Source: Clitoria ternatea (taxonomy: Eukaryota; Streptophyta; Magnoliopsida; Fabales; Fabaceae). Taken from it: a stretch of DNA of 64,000 bases. Positions 43,820-55,837 of the stretch are shown in pieces. Positions within the stretch are counted from its first letter, which is position 1, and every line of letters begins with the position of its first letter. The stretch spans positions 29,762,501 through 29,826,500 of the forward strand of contig CM075675.1 of the NCBI GenBank assembly GCA_037962975.1, read 5' to 3'. The position numbers and the translations under genes are program-made. Under the pieces are notes generated by a model. It saw only the letters and a program-made list of their open reading frames with translations. It searched no databases and had not been told where the DNA came from.

Positions 43820-44228
43820 AAACGATAACAACTCAGCAAAGGGCTATCCACTGGGCCCAAAAGTTTTGAAAACTTCAGGCCCATTAAGCCCAAAACAACG
43901 GTTAATGAGATTTTCATCTCAGACGCAATAATTGCCTGCCCACGTGATTAAAAGCATTAATGTCTAATCATGCAACGCAATTTACGCTTTACAGCCGTTA
44001 CACGAACTTCAAGAGCTTTCAATTCCAATAAACTCTTGAAATTCTCACACAACGAATCTTTGTCTGAATCCGTTGTGACAGTACCGAAAGGTCTTTTCTA
44101 TTAAATTCAGAGTGGTTCTTTACGAATGACAACAGATGCTAAGGAACTGTTACACACGTAAGCTTACCGATATTAAGACCTCTCGCAGGTTGAATAGCTT
44201 ATGTGAACAACTATTCAGTCCCTCACAC
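43820..44228. other. upstream region of antisense gene B
   Basis: No gene. It has AGGCCCATTAAGCCCAA (43880) and GCCCACGTGATT with GCATTAATGTCTAATCAT (43937-43975), shared with the upstream region of gene A. The CACGTG core is a G-box, a known plant bZIP/bHLH site. Confidence 0.5.
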
Positions 44229-44243
44229 AAGCTAGGGGACATA
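44229..44243 (+). other. polypurine tract of Tat element
   Basis: AAGCTAGGGGACATA directly before the 3' LTR. Confidence 0.8.
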
Positions 44244-44976
44244 TGATCCGGTCTCAATACCGGTATCCGATCTGCTATACATATTTCAACGTCTTTGATA
44301 AGACATCTACGTGTAACCGGTGTCATCGGTATACATCCGGACTGTAATTCCGTATCAGGCGTTCTCCCTATACCGGTTGTTCAGGATAACACCATGACAC
44401 CGGACCACACACACGACACTGTGCAAAAGACAAGGATTGTTGCTACAGGGATCGATCAATAATTCCCTGCACTACGAGCCAAATTCTGCTCACGGGAATG
44501 GTCAACTTGTCCCCTAATCCTAGTCTACATTCTCTATGCTCAATATAAAATAGCCACTTGACCCAATCATGCAGGTAAGTGCGCAATATAATAATGCTAA
44601 TGGGAGTTGGTGGTTCCCCACCAACGAGTCCTCGTTAATCGAGCCAATCAGGTATATGAACTAACTTCATGATTGAAGTGAGGGATCTTCTTCCTCAGCT
44701 CTTTACGACTGATTCCTCTCTGAATACATTCCTTACTTGGGATATAATCACTGACTTGAGCGTCGGAGAATCTTTGCAGGTGACACCACCATTCGCCCAC
44801 TTCAACGCGATTAGGTCGGTGTGAAGGATCTCCAGAACGCCCAATCCGCTCTCCTCATTCAAGGACAACGGATACCTACATCGGATACACATATATCCGG
44901 TCTACTAGACGGTATTGACATACTATTCGTGACTGGCTTGAGATCGGATCTCTTGACCCCGGTCTAGGACAGATCA
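44244..44976 (+). repeat. 3' LTR of Tat element
   Basis: 733 bp, matching 19111-19843 at a constant offset of 25133 with three differences seen. Confidence 0.93.
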
Positions 44977-44981
44977 CTTCC
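44977..44981. repeat. target site duplication CTTCC (right)
   Basis: Second copy of the Tat target duplication. Confidence 0.92.
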
Positions 44982-45918
44982 ATTGTGATTTTTTGTTTCT
45001 TGTTCGTTAAGCATAGGGCACAAAAGTTAATGATACAAATATTAAATGTTAAATATTACCAACATTAAAAGAACAAAAATACTATAAATAAAGATATAGA
45101 AACATTAAAGAAACTTTTTTTTATAAAGTAAAAAACAAATTAATACAATATTATTATAGCTACGAAAAGATGGAAAAAATATAATATTTTGTATCAAATA
45201 TTCAAACCAATTGACAAAAATTAAAAAATAATACTTGACATGAATAATCAAATTAAATGATGTAAAATAATCATCATCAATCATAACTAATTAGCGCTAC
45301 CTTTTTTATATACATAATAATATTTTTATGTATAATAATTTTAATTTTAATACCCAAAATTCCATATTTCATAACAGTTTTTACTAATAATAATTAGCTT
45401 CAATTTGGAGGAAGAATAGTAACTCACCAACATACTTTAATAAATATAAAGATATATATTTCCAAATTCTTTTGCATTTATTGTCTTCCATCACTTGCAA
45501 TGGGAAGCCCCGCTGCCATAGGTATGGGCTAAATTATCACAAATTTTTAAATTTGGTCCCTCAATGCCCATTTAGTTATATATGTGAACTCAAATTTTCA
45601 AGTTTACTTAGGTGCAGCCTTTCTTGACTGTTTGTGCATAAAATTGATCAGCATTGTATCAATGCTAGCTATTTAAAAAAATATTGATTATTGAGTTTCA
45701 GCAGTAAAAATAAAATTATTTTAAAGTCTAATAAAGATAATTTATATTAATGATAGTAATAATATTTACAACTTATACATTCATCTTTGGGTTAAAATTA
45801 ATTTATCTTATATCTTATTTTTTAATACTTCAGTATTAATAATTAGTTTGTTAGTTTTTTTAAGGAGAGAGAGATCAACCAACACACAACTTTCAGTTTC
45901 TTTATCTATCCTCTCTTA

Positions 45919-45920
<2 letters not shown>
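44982..45920. other. AT-rich intergenic DNA
   Basis: Continuation of the host sequence interrupted by the Tat element. No gene or repeat recognised. Confidence 0.5.

Positions 45921-45921
<1 letters not shown>

Positions 45922-45973
<52 letters not shown>
45922..45973. repeat. (TA)n microsatellite
   Basis: About 25 TA units with one interruption, next to a fold-back element. Confidence 0.93.
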
Positions 45974-46205
45974 CTAATAGAGGATATAAGAAAAAATTTA
46001 TTGTGTGAGAGTAAAATGAATAAATTTGGGTTGTATAATCATATAATGGATGATTGAAATTATTTATGTGGGTTTTTAAAAAAGTTATGTGACATTTTAA
46101 GTGATCACGTGACTTTAAAAAACTTTTAATCTCAATCATCTATTGTATGATTATACGACTCAGATTTATTCATTTCACATCAGAGAATTTTTCTCGTAGT
46201 ATTAA
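45970..46205. mobile_element. fold-back MITE candidate
   Basis: Two imperfect inverted arms, about 45970-46061 and 46120-46205: AATGAATAAATTTGGGTTGTATAATCATA pairs with TATGATTATACGACTCAGATTTATTCATT, and ATACTA/TAGTATTA lie at the ends. No coding capacity. The size of about 235 bp and the location in a TA-rich site fit a MITE; the family is not recognised. Confidence 0.55.
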
Positions 46206-46938
46206 TAAAATTTAAATGTAATAATTAATTATATCGATCCCTTCAAGATTTTCATTTCCACCGCCTTAAATCTTTTCATACAACTGTCATTGCAATAAAT
46301 GCCATACACTAAATTTTTTAGTGGGTCAAATAGATGACGCAATTCACAAAACAAAAACAGCAATTCATGTAAGCAAAGATTTCAAGGAGCATATTAACAC
46401 CAAGTTAGCAAGCCTTTTAACTACATTTATTGAATACACGTCTAGTGAATAACGTAGTTTAAGTCGTTAAATTTGTTTGCGACTGATTCCACAAACTTGT
46501 TAGCAATCGGTTTGACAGATCTTTCCCAAATTGTGACCAGATTTGTTCAGTCACAAATTCATTCTACTTACATCGTTAAAATTGGTGGTTGTTTGTGATT
46601 GATGTATTTTTAATGGATACATTTGGTCGCTAAACAAGCTTTTGTTTTCCTTTGGAGACCAACCTTACTGGTCTTTAAAATTGGTTGCTAATGAACTAAG
46701 AAAAAAATTGTAGACTTCTTTATTCATTTCTTATTAGGACGATGTGAAAGTTAATGTTTTCATATTATCTAGTTAAAAAAAACAAGTAAAGATGGTAAAT
46801 TGTGAATACATAATTTTTTTCCGTATCACCACTTTCTTAATTAAAAAAGGTATAAAAATGTTGAATAATTTAGGCTGATTTTAATTCTTGTCTCATTTTT
46901 TTTCAAAAAGTCAAAATATTTTCTTTATTCTTAGTTCT
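46206..46938. other. AT-rich intergenic DNA
   Basis: No gene. 46440-46690 contains words such as TTTGGTCGCTAAACAAG and ATTGGTTGCTAATG that look like part of an unidentified repeat. Confidence 0.4.
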
Positions 46939-47196
46939 TGTTCACTTTGGGTGTGTAAAGCTAAAAACCCTAGAGAATTATTCTAAAAATGTGACTTAGA
47001 GTATAAGTAGGGCTACGAAGCCTTATTTATAAAGTAGAAAAGGGGGAGGGTCTTGATTTCTGCTCAATTACTATGAGATAACAATAATTACCTAAGATCT
47101 GGGGGAATTAAAATATTAAAAATATATTTCCTGAAAACGAGGAAGAGAGGGGTCCCATAGGGCCCTTCCTGATCTGAGGAGAATAGGAGCCCCTCA
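46939..47196 (-). repeat. LTR of element D (left, 3')
   Basis: About 258 bp, TGTTCACT...CCCCTCA, aligned to 52114-52383 with many differences and small indels. Confidence 0.55.
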
Positions 47197-47727
47197 ATCA
47201 TGAGTTCTCGGTGAAAGGTTAGGCCGAATGACAAAGCACTAAGTGGATATGTTTTTGGTGGAGTTGACCCGAGTGAAGGTATTTCGAGTAGCTTGATTCT
47301 GAGTGGTTTGGTTTTGAGTGAGGAATTCTAAATGGCTCGACTCCGAGTGAGAAATTCTGAGTGGCTCGATTCTAAGTAAGAAATTCTACGAGGGGGTTTT
47401 TTACTTCTATTTGCGTCAGGGAGAATTCATAATGTTTTCAAAACGAGGTTCAAAGGGAGAATACATGTCTGATAGTGGGTAGCTGTTGTTTCATTTCTTA
47501 AGGTGATGTCTAAACGAAGCCATTTTTGCAATGATGAGGCATTTTGTATCACAATGCTCTTAAAGGGTCCCTTAGGTTTATGGGCATCGTTTCAAATATG
47601 AGTGAATTGTTTGCCACGTGTCAAAGGCGATTATCTTTTAAGAGGTCATCATGGAATCATGGTCGTGGAATAGGTGATGATGTTCTCAACCGTTAGATCT
47701 CCTGTCTAAGGGTCATCTCCCCTTCGT

Positions 47728-47736
47728 GTATATATA
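47728..47736 (+). promoter_or_regulatory. TATA box of antisense gene D
   Basis: GTATATATAG about 240 bp before the ATG at 47971, facing away from the element's own gag. Confidence 0.5.
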
Positions 47737-47970
47737 GTTAAAGTCCCTTTCATTTTTTACCTCTATTTTTTACCTTTTTGTTCTTTTGCTCTTAACTTCT
47801 ATCTTCAAATCCCTGTTCTTACTTAGTTCTTCTCTCAGGTTTTCCTTTCTTCATCCTTGGGTTGTATTCTCATCTAGAGGTTAGCTCTTTTTCCTCAATT
47901 TTTCTTGCCTTGTTAGGTTGTGGTTTTAGTAGCTATTGTTTTTTTATCCTTTCTTTTTTTTTTGAAAAAA

Positions 47971-49700
47971 ATGGCTTATTCTTCAAACGCTTTTTCATGG
48001 GTTAGGGAGGAAGTCTTATCTTTCTCATCCTCCATTCAGGATAAGGACTTTGTTGCCAGGTTATGGATAGAGGGGACCTTCAATGGTTCTGTGCTAACCT
48101 CCAACGTGGAGTGCTTGGGTTGTTTAGCAAAGGAAAGGGTTTGTCATGTCCGAACAAACCTCGGGGAATTGGATTATATGTATGTGTACGAGACCAGGTA
48201 TTTTGAATGCTTTGAATGTTACTCTGACTCAGCTCTATCCTAATGGGTGGGCCTTTTGTAAAGGCTTTCAAGGTCTTGTCTGAGTATTTTGGGTGTCCCC
48301 TTTGGTCCTTGTTTTCTTTTACTTTCCAAGCAAGGATTTTTAAAGTGGAAGTTCTCGTAGGATGGGTATCTCTAAGTGGGGTTCCTAATCATCACCTGAT
48401 AGAGGCGTTTGATAAGTCTTATAAGGGTATTAAAGGCTTGTTTTCCAAGATCCGGGTGAGTCTAGATGCGTCAGGGGAAAACTTTCTTCACTATCTAGAT
48501 GGACATCCCTCTTTTCTGTCATATTGATCTCTCTGTCCATCGATCCGAGCGCTTTAGAGTCCTGGAAGTGTAAATAGCTTTTTATAGGCTTTTCATTTTA
48601 TTTGTTTAGTTTTTGATATTGACTCTTACTTGTGTTTCTTCATGTGATATGCTTTCCCAAAAGATGACCGATCAGGATCTAAAAAAGGCATATTGGAAAG
48701 GAGGATCAGCTAGGGGAGAGTCTTTAACGATTCCTATCTCGACTGCTGCTGCCATTTCTACTGCCATGTCTACCTTCTCTACATTTATAGCTTCCCCTCG
48801 CCCTCCTGTACGACCTAAGGCTGCTAAAAGGCCATAACTTCAGCAAGGACCTGCTCAAGGAGATTTAGGGTCTTCGTAGGGGGTGCCCTTGGGATCGTCT
48901 ATAATCTGGGTGGGGGATGCCCCTGAATCCCTTGAGGTTCCCTTTATCACTTCAGTGTGCATGTTTGTTGAGTGGTTAGCAGCTCTATTGAAGCTTAGTA
49001 GCGATCTTGGCTCTTAGGAATAAGAGCGTTTCACGCACCAAGACAAAGTAGCTGGGAATCCTACTACGTCTCTGTTCTTTGGTCTTTGAGAAGAATTGGT
49101 CCAAGTATGTGGGTTCTAATCCTTTGGCTGTTTGTTGGGCCTTAGAGATGTTTTCTCTCTAGGCGGCATCAATGAGGCATTATTTGGATGAGTACGTTAT
49201 TGCCCAGGATAAGTCTATGACGACATTGACAAAGGAGAATGAGCCCCTGGACAATAAGGTTTGGGAAGTCGAGGAAGCCTTGAAAAAGTGGCGGAATTAG
49301 AGAAGTGCCTAAAAGTAAAGGAGGTGGCACTGGGGAATGTTGAGGCGTCATTGAAATATATCGAGGCAAAATTGGTGAATTCTGACGAGGTCCTTAAGGA
49401 GCTTACCATGAGGGGTATGGAAGCTGATGCATCTTTGAAGAAGGTGTAGGATGCTTTGGAGTTTGCACGAAAAAAAATACCTTGGAGGCTGAGTCTAGGA
49501 CTCATCAGGAGCGCTTAGAGTGGGAGGAGCAAGTCAAAATGTTAAGGAAAGAGGTGACAGAGAAATTTGTATCTAGGAAGGTCGTGGATCCTCTAGAGTT
49601 TAATGGAGAAGATTTCACTACTGACCCTTCAGCTTCCCTTCCTCTCATTGAAGCTAAAGTTTTTCAGGATGACTCCTTAATCCCTTCTCCCAATTAGCTT
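47971..49700 (+). pseudogene. decayed Tat antisense gene, copy D
   Basis: Starts MAYSSNAFSWVREEV and runs with frameshifts through KERVCHVR, the signature block LTQLYPNGWAF (about 48220-48255; compare SQLHPNGWG in copies A and B), VKAFKVLSEYFG and ENFLHYLDGHP. It then resumes after a possible intron (acceptor near 48663) as MTDQDLKKAYWKGGSARG, and ends with a coiled coil (VAELEKCLKVKEVALGNVEA, 49270-49500) and a short tail to a stop near 49697. The architecture, conserved domain then Ser/Ala/Pro-rich then coiled coil, equals that of A and B. At least two frameshifts and several stops make it non-functional. The orientation is opposite to the element's gag, as in the complete element. Confidence 0.6.
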
Positions 49701-49954
49701 TTAGTTTTTTGGCTTATACTTATCCTTTTTTATTGATGTAACTTTATTCTCAAGAATGAAATGAAATGCGACTTTTCTCTGTTATCTTTGTTATGATTTG
49801 TAGTTTTCATGTTTTTTCGCTCGGGTGTGTAATGTTTTTGAGAGTTTTGCCTTTGCTTCGTCGTGTAAGATATTTTTTGATATTCCATTACTTGGGTTTT
49901 GTAAGAAGATTTTTAATGTTTCTCCATCGCTCGAGATCCTTATTCATGAGAAAT

Positions 49955-50380
49955 TGCCATGGTTCCCTCGCTCAGGATTTTACATAACTTAAACATAAAA
50001 AGAATTGATGTTATCCCCTTGCTCGGGGTTTTAAGACTTAGACGTAAAATAATTGTCGTTAACCCCTCACTAAGGGTTTTAGGATTTAAACATAAAAGAA
50101 TTGTTGCTACCCTCTCACTTGTGATTTTAGGACTTAGACATAAAAAGAATTGCCATTATACCCCATCGCTCGGGGTTTTAGGACTTAAAAGTAAAAGAAT
50201 TATTGTTACCCCCTCGCTTAGGGTTTTAGGACTTAAATGTAAAAGAATTGTTGTTACCCCCTCATGTAAAAGAATTGTCGTTACCCCCTCGCTTAGGGAT
50301 TTAGGGTTTAAATGTAAAAGAATTATTGTTACCACTTCGCTTAGGGTTTTGGGACTTATACATAAAAGAATTTCCATTTT
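49955..50380. repeat. tandem repeat array of element D (about 9 units)
   Basis: Units of about 47-50 bp built on AAAAGAATTGTTGTTACCCC, CTCGCTTAGGGTTTTAGG and ACTTAAA. Starts lie near 50001, 50047, 50097, 50146, 50195, 50244, 50271, 50318 and 50365; the unit at 50244 is shortened. It sits between the antisense gene and gag, as R1/R2 do in the complete Tat element, but the sequence is unrelated. Confidence 0.9.
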
Positions 50381-51467
50381 GAATCGTACTTGTGTTATTG
50401 ATGTTTGGATGGGTCTCGTTAAAACCTCTCAGGAGAAAAACCCAGTGGGAAAAACCTCCCGAGTAGGAAAAAGAGTACCCTTGCTACATTCAACTATGGT
50501 ACATCTTTATATACGTGACATTCCATGTTCGAGGGATACTTCTTCTTTCTAACTCTTCTAGTCGGTATGCTCCTTTGCCCGATGATGCATTCTGTTATCT
50601 CTATTATGACCATGATCGGTCCATCCTTGTTAGGACTCCCATAAAGAGGTCTGAGCTGTCAAAGATAATGACTTTGTTACTCGGGAGACAGTGTATAAAG
50701 TTAACTTGCCCTGACCCTTGTGATGTGTCAACACCATTTTCAGGGAACCCAACAAAAATGGTATGAATAATTCTTTTTTCGCCACTCCTTATGTCCTCTG
50801 GCTTGTGGGATCGGTAATGCTCACGCTCCTATCCAAGGTATTCGCGAGGTTGCAGTTCTACTTGTCTTTGGGACTCTCTTTCTTGTTTCCGCCTGGTTTC
50901 TCATGGTACCTCTTTACCTTGGTCAACAAATCTCTCCAGGTATCCTTGTTGAATAGGGTGCTCGATTTTGTTCTTGAGCGACTAACAATCCTCTGTACTA
51001 TAGCTAAAAGTCCTATGAAACTCATAGAATTTCATCCTATCAGAGCCTTTCGCCTGCTCCCTAACAAGGGGAGTTTGAGTAACCCAGTGTTGTAAACTTT
51101 GTGTATGATCCTGTCTCGCCTATTATTTAAAAGGGGTGAACGTGTCGTATTTTGGGTTGAGGTAGGCCACATTGCTCAGTTCTTTGTTCAGTCGGGGACT
51201 CCTCTTTTGTGGCTCTACTCTTGTGACCCCCTGCTCAGAGTTCCCTACTTGATCGACTTCGTGTTCCTCCATGTTCATATACCGTGTTGCTCTCTGCCTC
51301 AAATCATCCGTATTAAGATAAGGAGTCAGAGAATTTACCTAGGTGTAACCCTATCTGGATTGCATGGAGGGATACTTCCAAGCATAGGTGCCAGATCTAG
51401 ATCGCTTATTTGTTAAAGCGGGCCATGAATTATTTGAGTGTCTTTCTCCTACCTAGCTTTAGATTGA
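50381..51467 (-). other. decayed gag-side sequence of element D
   Basis: Probably former gag-pol sequence, but no domain can be read with confidence on either strand. Plus-strand ORFs of 73-110 residues are unsupported. Confidence 0.35.
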
Positions 51468-51752
51468 CTAAACTATGTGAGGTATATTGGACTGCTCGAC
51501 TAGAGGCAAACTGAGTGAGAAATTTCTTTTTAGATTTACAAAACATGACACACTCCTCGGGGGAGTGTGTGAGAACCAGAGGAGAGCATAATTGGTAAGG
51601 GTTATGGGAAAGGTTTTGCATAGTAGGGCGTCAGATGCCCCTAAAATGAGTAGGTTGGTTGTGAACATAGTGAGGTGTTCTTCCGAATCGTCTCTCCCAT
51701 CATATTTTTCCATTGTAGAGGGCTTGTAGTGCAATGATGTAGAGGCTGCCAT
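51468..51752 (-). pseudogene. gag fragment of element D
   Basis: Begins MAASTSLHYKPSTMEKYDGRDDSEEHLTMFTTNLLILGASDALLCKTFPITLT, the start of a Gypsy gag capsid domain (compare KYNGETDPTKHLDAY in the complete Tat element). It goes on with ALLWFSHTPPRSVSCF and is lost after about 95 residues. It lies about 360 bp inside the right LTR, as expected for gag on the minus strand. Confidence 0.75.
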
Positions 51753-52113
51753 TATATCCTACGTGAATATATGAGTAGAGTAAGGCATTGGGGGTTTTGA
51801 GTTGTCTTTTTTTAGCTTTGTGATTTGTGTGTTCTGATAAGTAGAGGTTTCCTTCTCTTCTGATTGGTGGTTTTTGAAGTATTCGTTTTCTTTTCTCAGT
51901 TCCTCCACGTACGCTGTAGCATTTTGATGAGGGGAGAAACCTCCTTCAACTGCTTGTCCCTGTCCTAGTGTCCTCCTTGGTTCCCCTAAGGATCTCCGTC
52001 ATCTCTGCAGCTGTTATTGTTGCGTACGGCCACTATCTTCTTCTTCCTTGGAGCCAGTCTTTCTCTTTGTGATATGGAAACCGTTTTATCAAGCTCCACT
52101 GTGACTGCCAAAG

Positions 52114-52383
52114 TGTTCACTCTGAGTGTGTAAGGCTAAAAATTCTAGAGAATTACTTTAGGAAAATTAGGGTTATTACTAAAAAATGTCACTTAGAGTG
52201 AGGGTTACGAAGCCTTATTTATATAATGGAAAAGAGGAGACCTTGACTTCAACCTAATTACTATGAGATAACAATAATCGCCTAAGATTGAAGGAATTAG
52301 AATATTAAATATATCTTTACTAAAAACAAGAAAGAGAAAAGTCCCACGGGACCCCTCTCCCGATCCGGGGGGGGGGGGGGACA
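52114..52383 (-). repeat. LTR of element D (right, 5')
   Basis: About 270 bp. The minus-strand sequence directly inside it (TTTGGCAGTCACAGTGG) begins with TGG after three bases and may be the primer binding site. It ends in a run of G (52367-52380). Confidence 0.55.
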
Positions 52384-52817
52384 CTTTTCTTTTTCAAAAT
52401 TAAAAGTTTAAATTTCTTTTATTTCTTTTTGTTAAAAAAAACCATGTCTTTTTATCTAAAATAAAATAAGACTTAGATATAAAATTAATCCACTAATTAA
52501 TTTTTTAAAAATAATTTGACCCCTAATTTTTTTTAATGTTAGGATTAAGCCCTTTTCATTAGGATGAAACTAACCAAATCTTTTACAAAGGCCAAATACT
52601 AAATTTTTTTAAGGGGGTTGACCATAATTTTAAACTTTTTAAAACTAATTTTATATTTAAGTCTAAAAACAATTTCAACATACTCCTTTGATTCTTAGAA
52701 ATATTTTTAAAAAAGTCATAACAAATATGAAAATGTAATTATTCTTCATAAGTTAAGATTCATAAGAAACTAATAAAAAATCAAATCCTATAATTGTAAG
52801 ATCATTCTAATTAGATT

Positions 52818-52819
<2 letters not shown>

Positions 52820-52852
<33 letters not shown>
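52820..52852. repeat. (TA)n microsatellite
   Basis: About 16 TA units. Confidence 0.93.
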
Positions 52853-52857
<5 letters not shown>

Positions 52858-53697
52858 GATGCGTAATAAAATAAAGACTTAAATATGCTTTTTGTCCTTA
52901 TAAAATAAAGGTATTTTGGTTTTGTTACTTATAAAAAAATTTCTTTAACATTCCTTTTATATTAAATATTTTGTTTTTAGTCCCTACTTCAAAATTGAAT
53001 TTCTTAATTATTGATATAAGTAACTAAATTACATGTTAGGTTATGATCTTGACATATTCAACTAATTGTTAATATATGACTCGAACAAATAACATTAGGT
53101 GAAATTTTTTACATAACATAAAATCTCTCTCTCAAACATCCTAAGATCCCTATACCCTTACTCACTTCAAAACTAACATCTCACGATCTCTATAACAAGA
53201 GCATAAAATTTGAGAAAAAATTAAAGTATTTTCAGGTATTTTCCATCCGTCCAAGATTGGTATACCTATTTATTACATAGATGTTTACTATTGGTGTATT
53301 TAAATGCAAAGGCCTAGACCTATATATAATACAAGCCTCTTACCTTTTTATTAAGTTCAAACAAATGTGAGACTTCTACTTTAAAGTGATGTGTAAGTTT
53401 AAATATCATAATTTTAATATTTCAATGACAAGAAATATTAATAATAATTAAATCAATCTTATTTTGTATTTTTAAAATTGTTTTAAGAACCTTCTTTAAA
53501 AACAAGTTTTTAAATATAGGAAAATAAAAACAAGGCTTAAATATAAATTAACTCCTAAAAATTTAAAATTAGGGTGAAACCTCTAATATTTTATTTTTTA
53601 GAATTTGACCAATGCTTTTTTAAAATGTTAGGATTAGGCCCTATCATTAACTTCAAATTTCCACTCCCCTTGAAAATGCCACAAGAAAGGACAATAA

Positions 53698-53738
53698 GAA
53701 AAAGAAAAAGAAAAAGAAAAAGAAAAAGAAAAAGAAAA
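53698..53738. repeat. (GAAAAA)n microsatellite
   Basis: About seven GAAAAA hexamers; they produce a Lys/Arg-rich false ORF. Confidence 0.93.
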
Positions 53739-55573
53739 CTAAAACTGAAATCTCTTTTCTCTTTTTATTTGTCTATATTTAAGAACTTATTTTTATATTT
53801 TTTTTGACATTTCTAGACTTTCAAGAGGACATTAACATAATGGTATGTAATGATATATTAATACTATTTATTTAAAAATTAAAAATATGAATGATAAAAA
53901 ATGAGAAAGATTAATTAAAAATAATAACTAGAATCATGAGAGTGAGAGATAGAAAAGTCAGGAACAATTAGTCCCAAATTTTATAATGTCACGACTAAAT
54001 TCTTGATCTAAAAGTTAAAACTAAATTAAAATTAAAAAATAAATATATTTTCCATTTATGACCATTTGATAGCCTAAAAAATAAAAAAATGAATTCGATA
54101 ATTCCGACAAATATCTGTTCACAAAATGCCTAGGAATCATATGGAACTCATGTATATTTATAAATGAAAGAGTTTTTTTTATCAATTATTTAACTTGAAT
54201 CATATACTTTCTTATAACATACACACATTACATGCAAGTTTAAAAACAATTAAGATAGATTTTGTGCATTCATATATATGCTTTTATGAATTAAAAAGAT
54301 CTAAAACTTGCTCAAGTATTGACATGATGATGAGGTGCTCTGTAGTTGCCGCGAGGTTGATGCAACATTTTAACATTCGACGTAAAATATTTATGCAAAG
54401 TATTGAGTTAAGTTATTAAAGCGTGAGAGAAATTTAAAATAATTAGAATCATGAGCAAAAAGATAAAGAACATTTACTTTGTAGATATATTCTGTCAAGA
54501 TATGTAAGATATACATTATACGCATTTAATATAACATTATAATGTTGTGCTATTTCAATCACATTTGTTAGTTAGCCCACTAATAACTATTTCTCCTGAC
54601 GAGACTTTTTCCATTCGTAAAAGTCAAACCTAAAACCTTATATAACTAGAATTAAATATATACAATTTGAACTAACGATTTATTGGTCCCCAGACTTTAA
54701 AGGTAGTGGCTAGGAATTAAAAATACATTTTTATCTAAAATTATTAGTAATATTATATAATGTCCCTATTTTTAATATATTGATCCAAACTTACAGCTTC
54801 CTTTCCTTTCCTATAATTTTTATTTATTTATTTTCAATTTTTCAGACAGTGACTTAGATACTGACTTCATTTTTTCTAAATCAGAACCAGACTGCACGAA
54901 TTTTTCACTGCTTCAAGGAATCCAAATCCATGCTAGGGATCATCTAGTTGCATTATTGAAAACACATGTTGCCAATTCAACCAATTGCAGGTTGTGGGGC
55001 TGAATGGATGACCCATGGTCCCCCTGTACTTAAGATAGTGCCTTTTCTTATTTTTGCTTAACCACTCTTATGCAACTACATTTACTGTTACAGTCTATTT
55101 CAACTAAATTTGTGATTTCGATATTATAAAAATACAATACCATCAAATATTGACATGAATAACTTTATTATTTGTATGTTTCAGTTATGACATGAATAGC
55201 TATTTCAGTTATGAATAGTAAAACAGACATCACCTGTCAAATGAATTTTACTTTCCTCTCTTTTTCTTGATAGAATACTTTTTTTTCTCTTTTGGTGTAA
55301 ATAATTAAATGAATTGATTAATGTAAAACAAATGAGTTGATTTAGCGTAAAATTACACAATACATATCATGATATGAAGAAAACATGTAATGTCATGTAA
55401 AGAGAAAATATAATCTGACCAGGCAATAAATTAGCTCGACAATAAATAAAGAAGATTAATTATCTTAAATTTAATACGTGTAATTCTATTTAATTAATTT
55501 ACATTTCTCCTGAATGAAAAAATATTATTTAGTCTTAAACTATTAATCCAAATTAATCACACAATAACACATG

Positions 55574-55576
<3 letters not shown>

Positions 55577-55635
<59 letters not shown>
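55577..55635. repeat. (TA)n microsatellite
   Basis: About 29 uninterrupted TA units, roughly 200 bp upstream of the P450 start codon. Confidence 0.95.
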
Positions 55636-55636
<1 letters not shown>

Positions 55637-55770
55637 CATCTCTTTTGAATTCTTATTAATTTTTACTAATAATAACCGATTGAAACCATAAATGACGTGT
55701 TAATTTCAGAATTGTCTTAGTCGACCTCAATCTTAGAAGCAAAGCACAGTTGTTAAGAACTTCAAGATCA

Positions 55771-55780
55771 TATATAAATA
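55771..55780 (+). promoter_or_regulatory. TATA box of P450 gene
   Basis: TATATAAATA about 65 bp before the ATG, followed by a short A-rich leader, a normal spacing for a plant gene. Confidence 0.65.
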
Positions 55781-55837
55781 CATAACCTAAAGCCTTCTGT
55801 ATTTTCTATCAAGCAAATTAAGTAGCAAACCATCAAA

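Larger units (their letters stand above)
19111..44976 (+). mobile_element. complete Tat-lineage Gypsy element with two antisense genes
   Basis: Plus-strand LTR retrotransposon: 733-bp LTRs, 5-bp target duplication CTTCC, PBS, gag-pol (19909-25379), tandem repeats, two antisense spliced genes (A and B), PPT and 3' LTR. The Tat lineage is indicated by the second, archaeal-type RNase H domain in pol and by extra antisense ORFs with tandem repeats between pol and the 3' LTR, as in Retand-like elements. It spans 25.9 kb, of which 9.66 kb is a nested Copia element; its own length is about 16.2 kb. I saw three LTR differences in 733 bp, which means a recent insertion. gag-pol has one stop and one frameshift. 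Confidence 0.93.
46939..52383 (-). mobile_element. Tat-like element D, pol-deleted
   Basis: Two related end repeats, 46939-47196 and 52114-52383, both starting TGTTCACT and sharing TGTGTAA-GGCTAAAAA, TACGAAGCCTTATTTATA, ATTACTATGAGATAACAATAA and a GTCCCA-GGG block. Reading from the right on the minus strand: gag remnant (51752-51468), decayed sequence, tandem repeats (50380-49955), then a plus-strand gene (antisense to the element, 47971-49700). This is the Tat order with pol deleted. The LTR ends are approximate, no clean target duplication was found, and the repeats are well diverged, so the insertion is old. Confidence 0.6.
52384..55770. other. AT-rich intergenic DNA upstream of P450
   Basis: No gene seen. 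It contains (TA)n at 52820-52852, (GAAAAA)n at 53698-53738 and (TA)n at 55577-55635. ORFs of about 75 residues here are low-complexity. Confidence 0.6.

Noticed and set aside
48580..48840. Plus-strand ORF 48613-48837 as an independent gene
   Set aside because: It fits better as the post-intron Ser/Ala/Pro-rich part of antisense copy D.
53574..53807. Lys/Arg-rich 77-residue ORF
   Set aside because: Produced by the (GAAAAA)n microsatellite.
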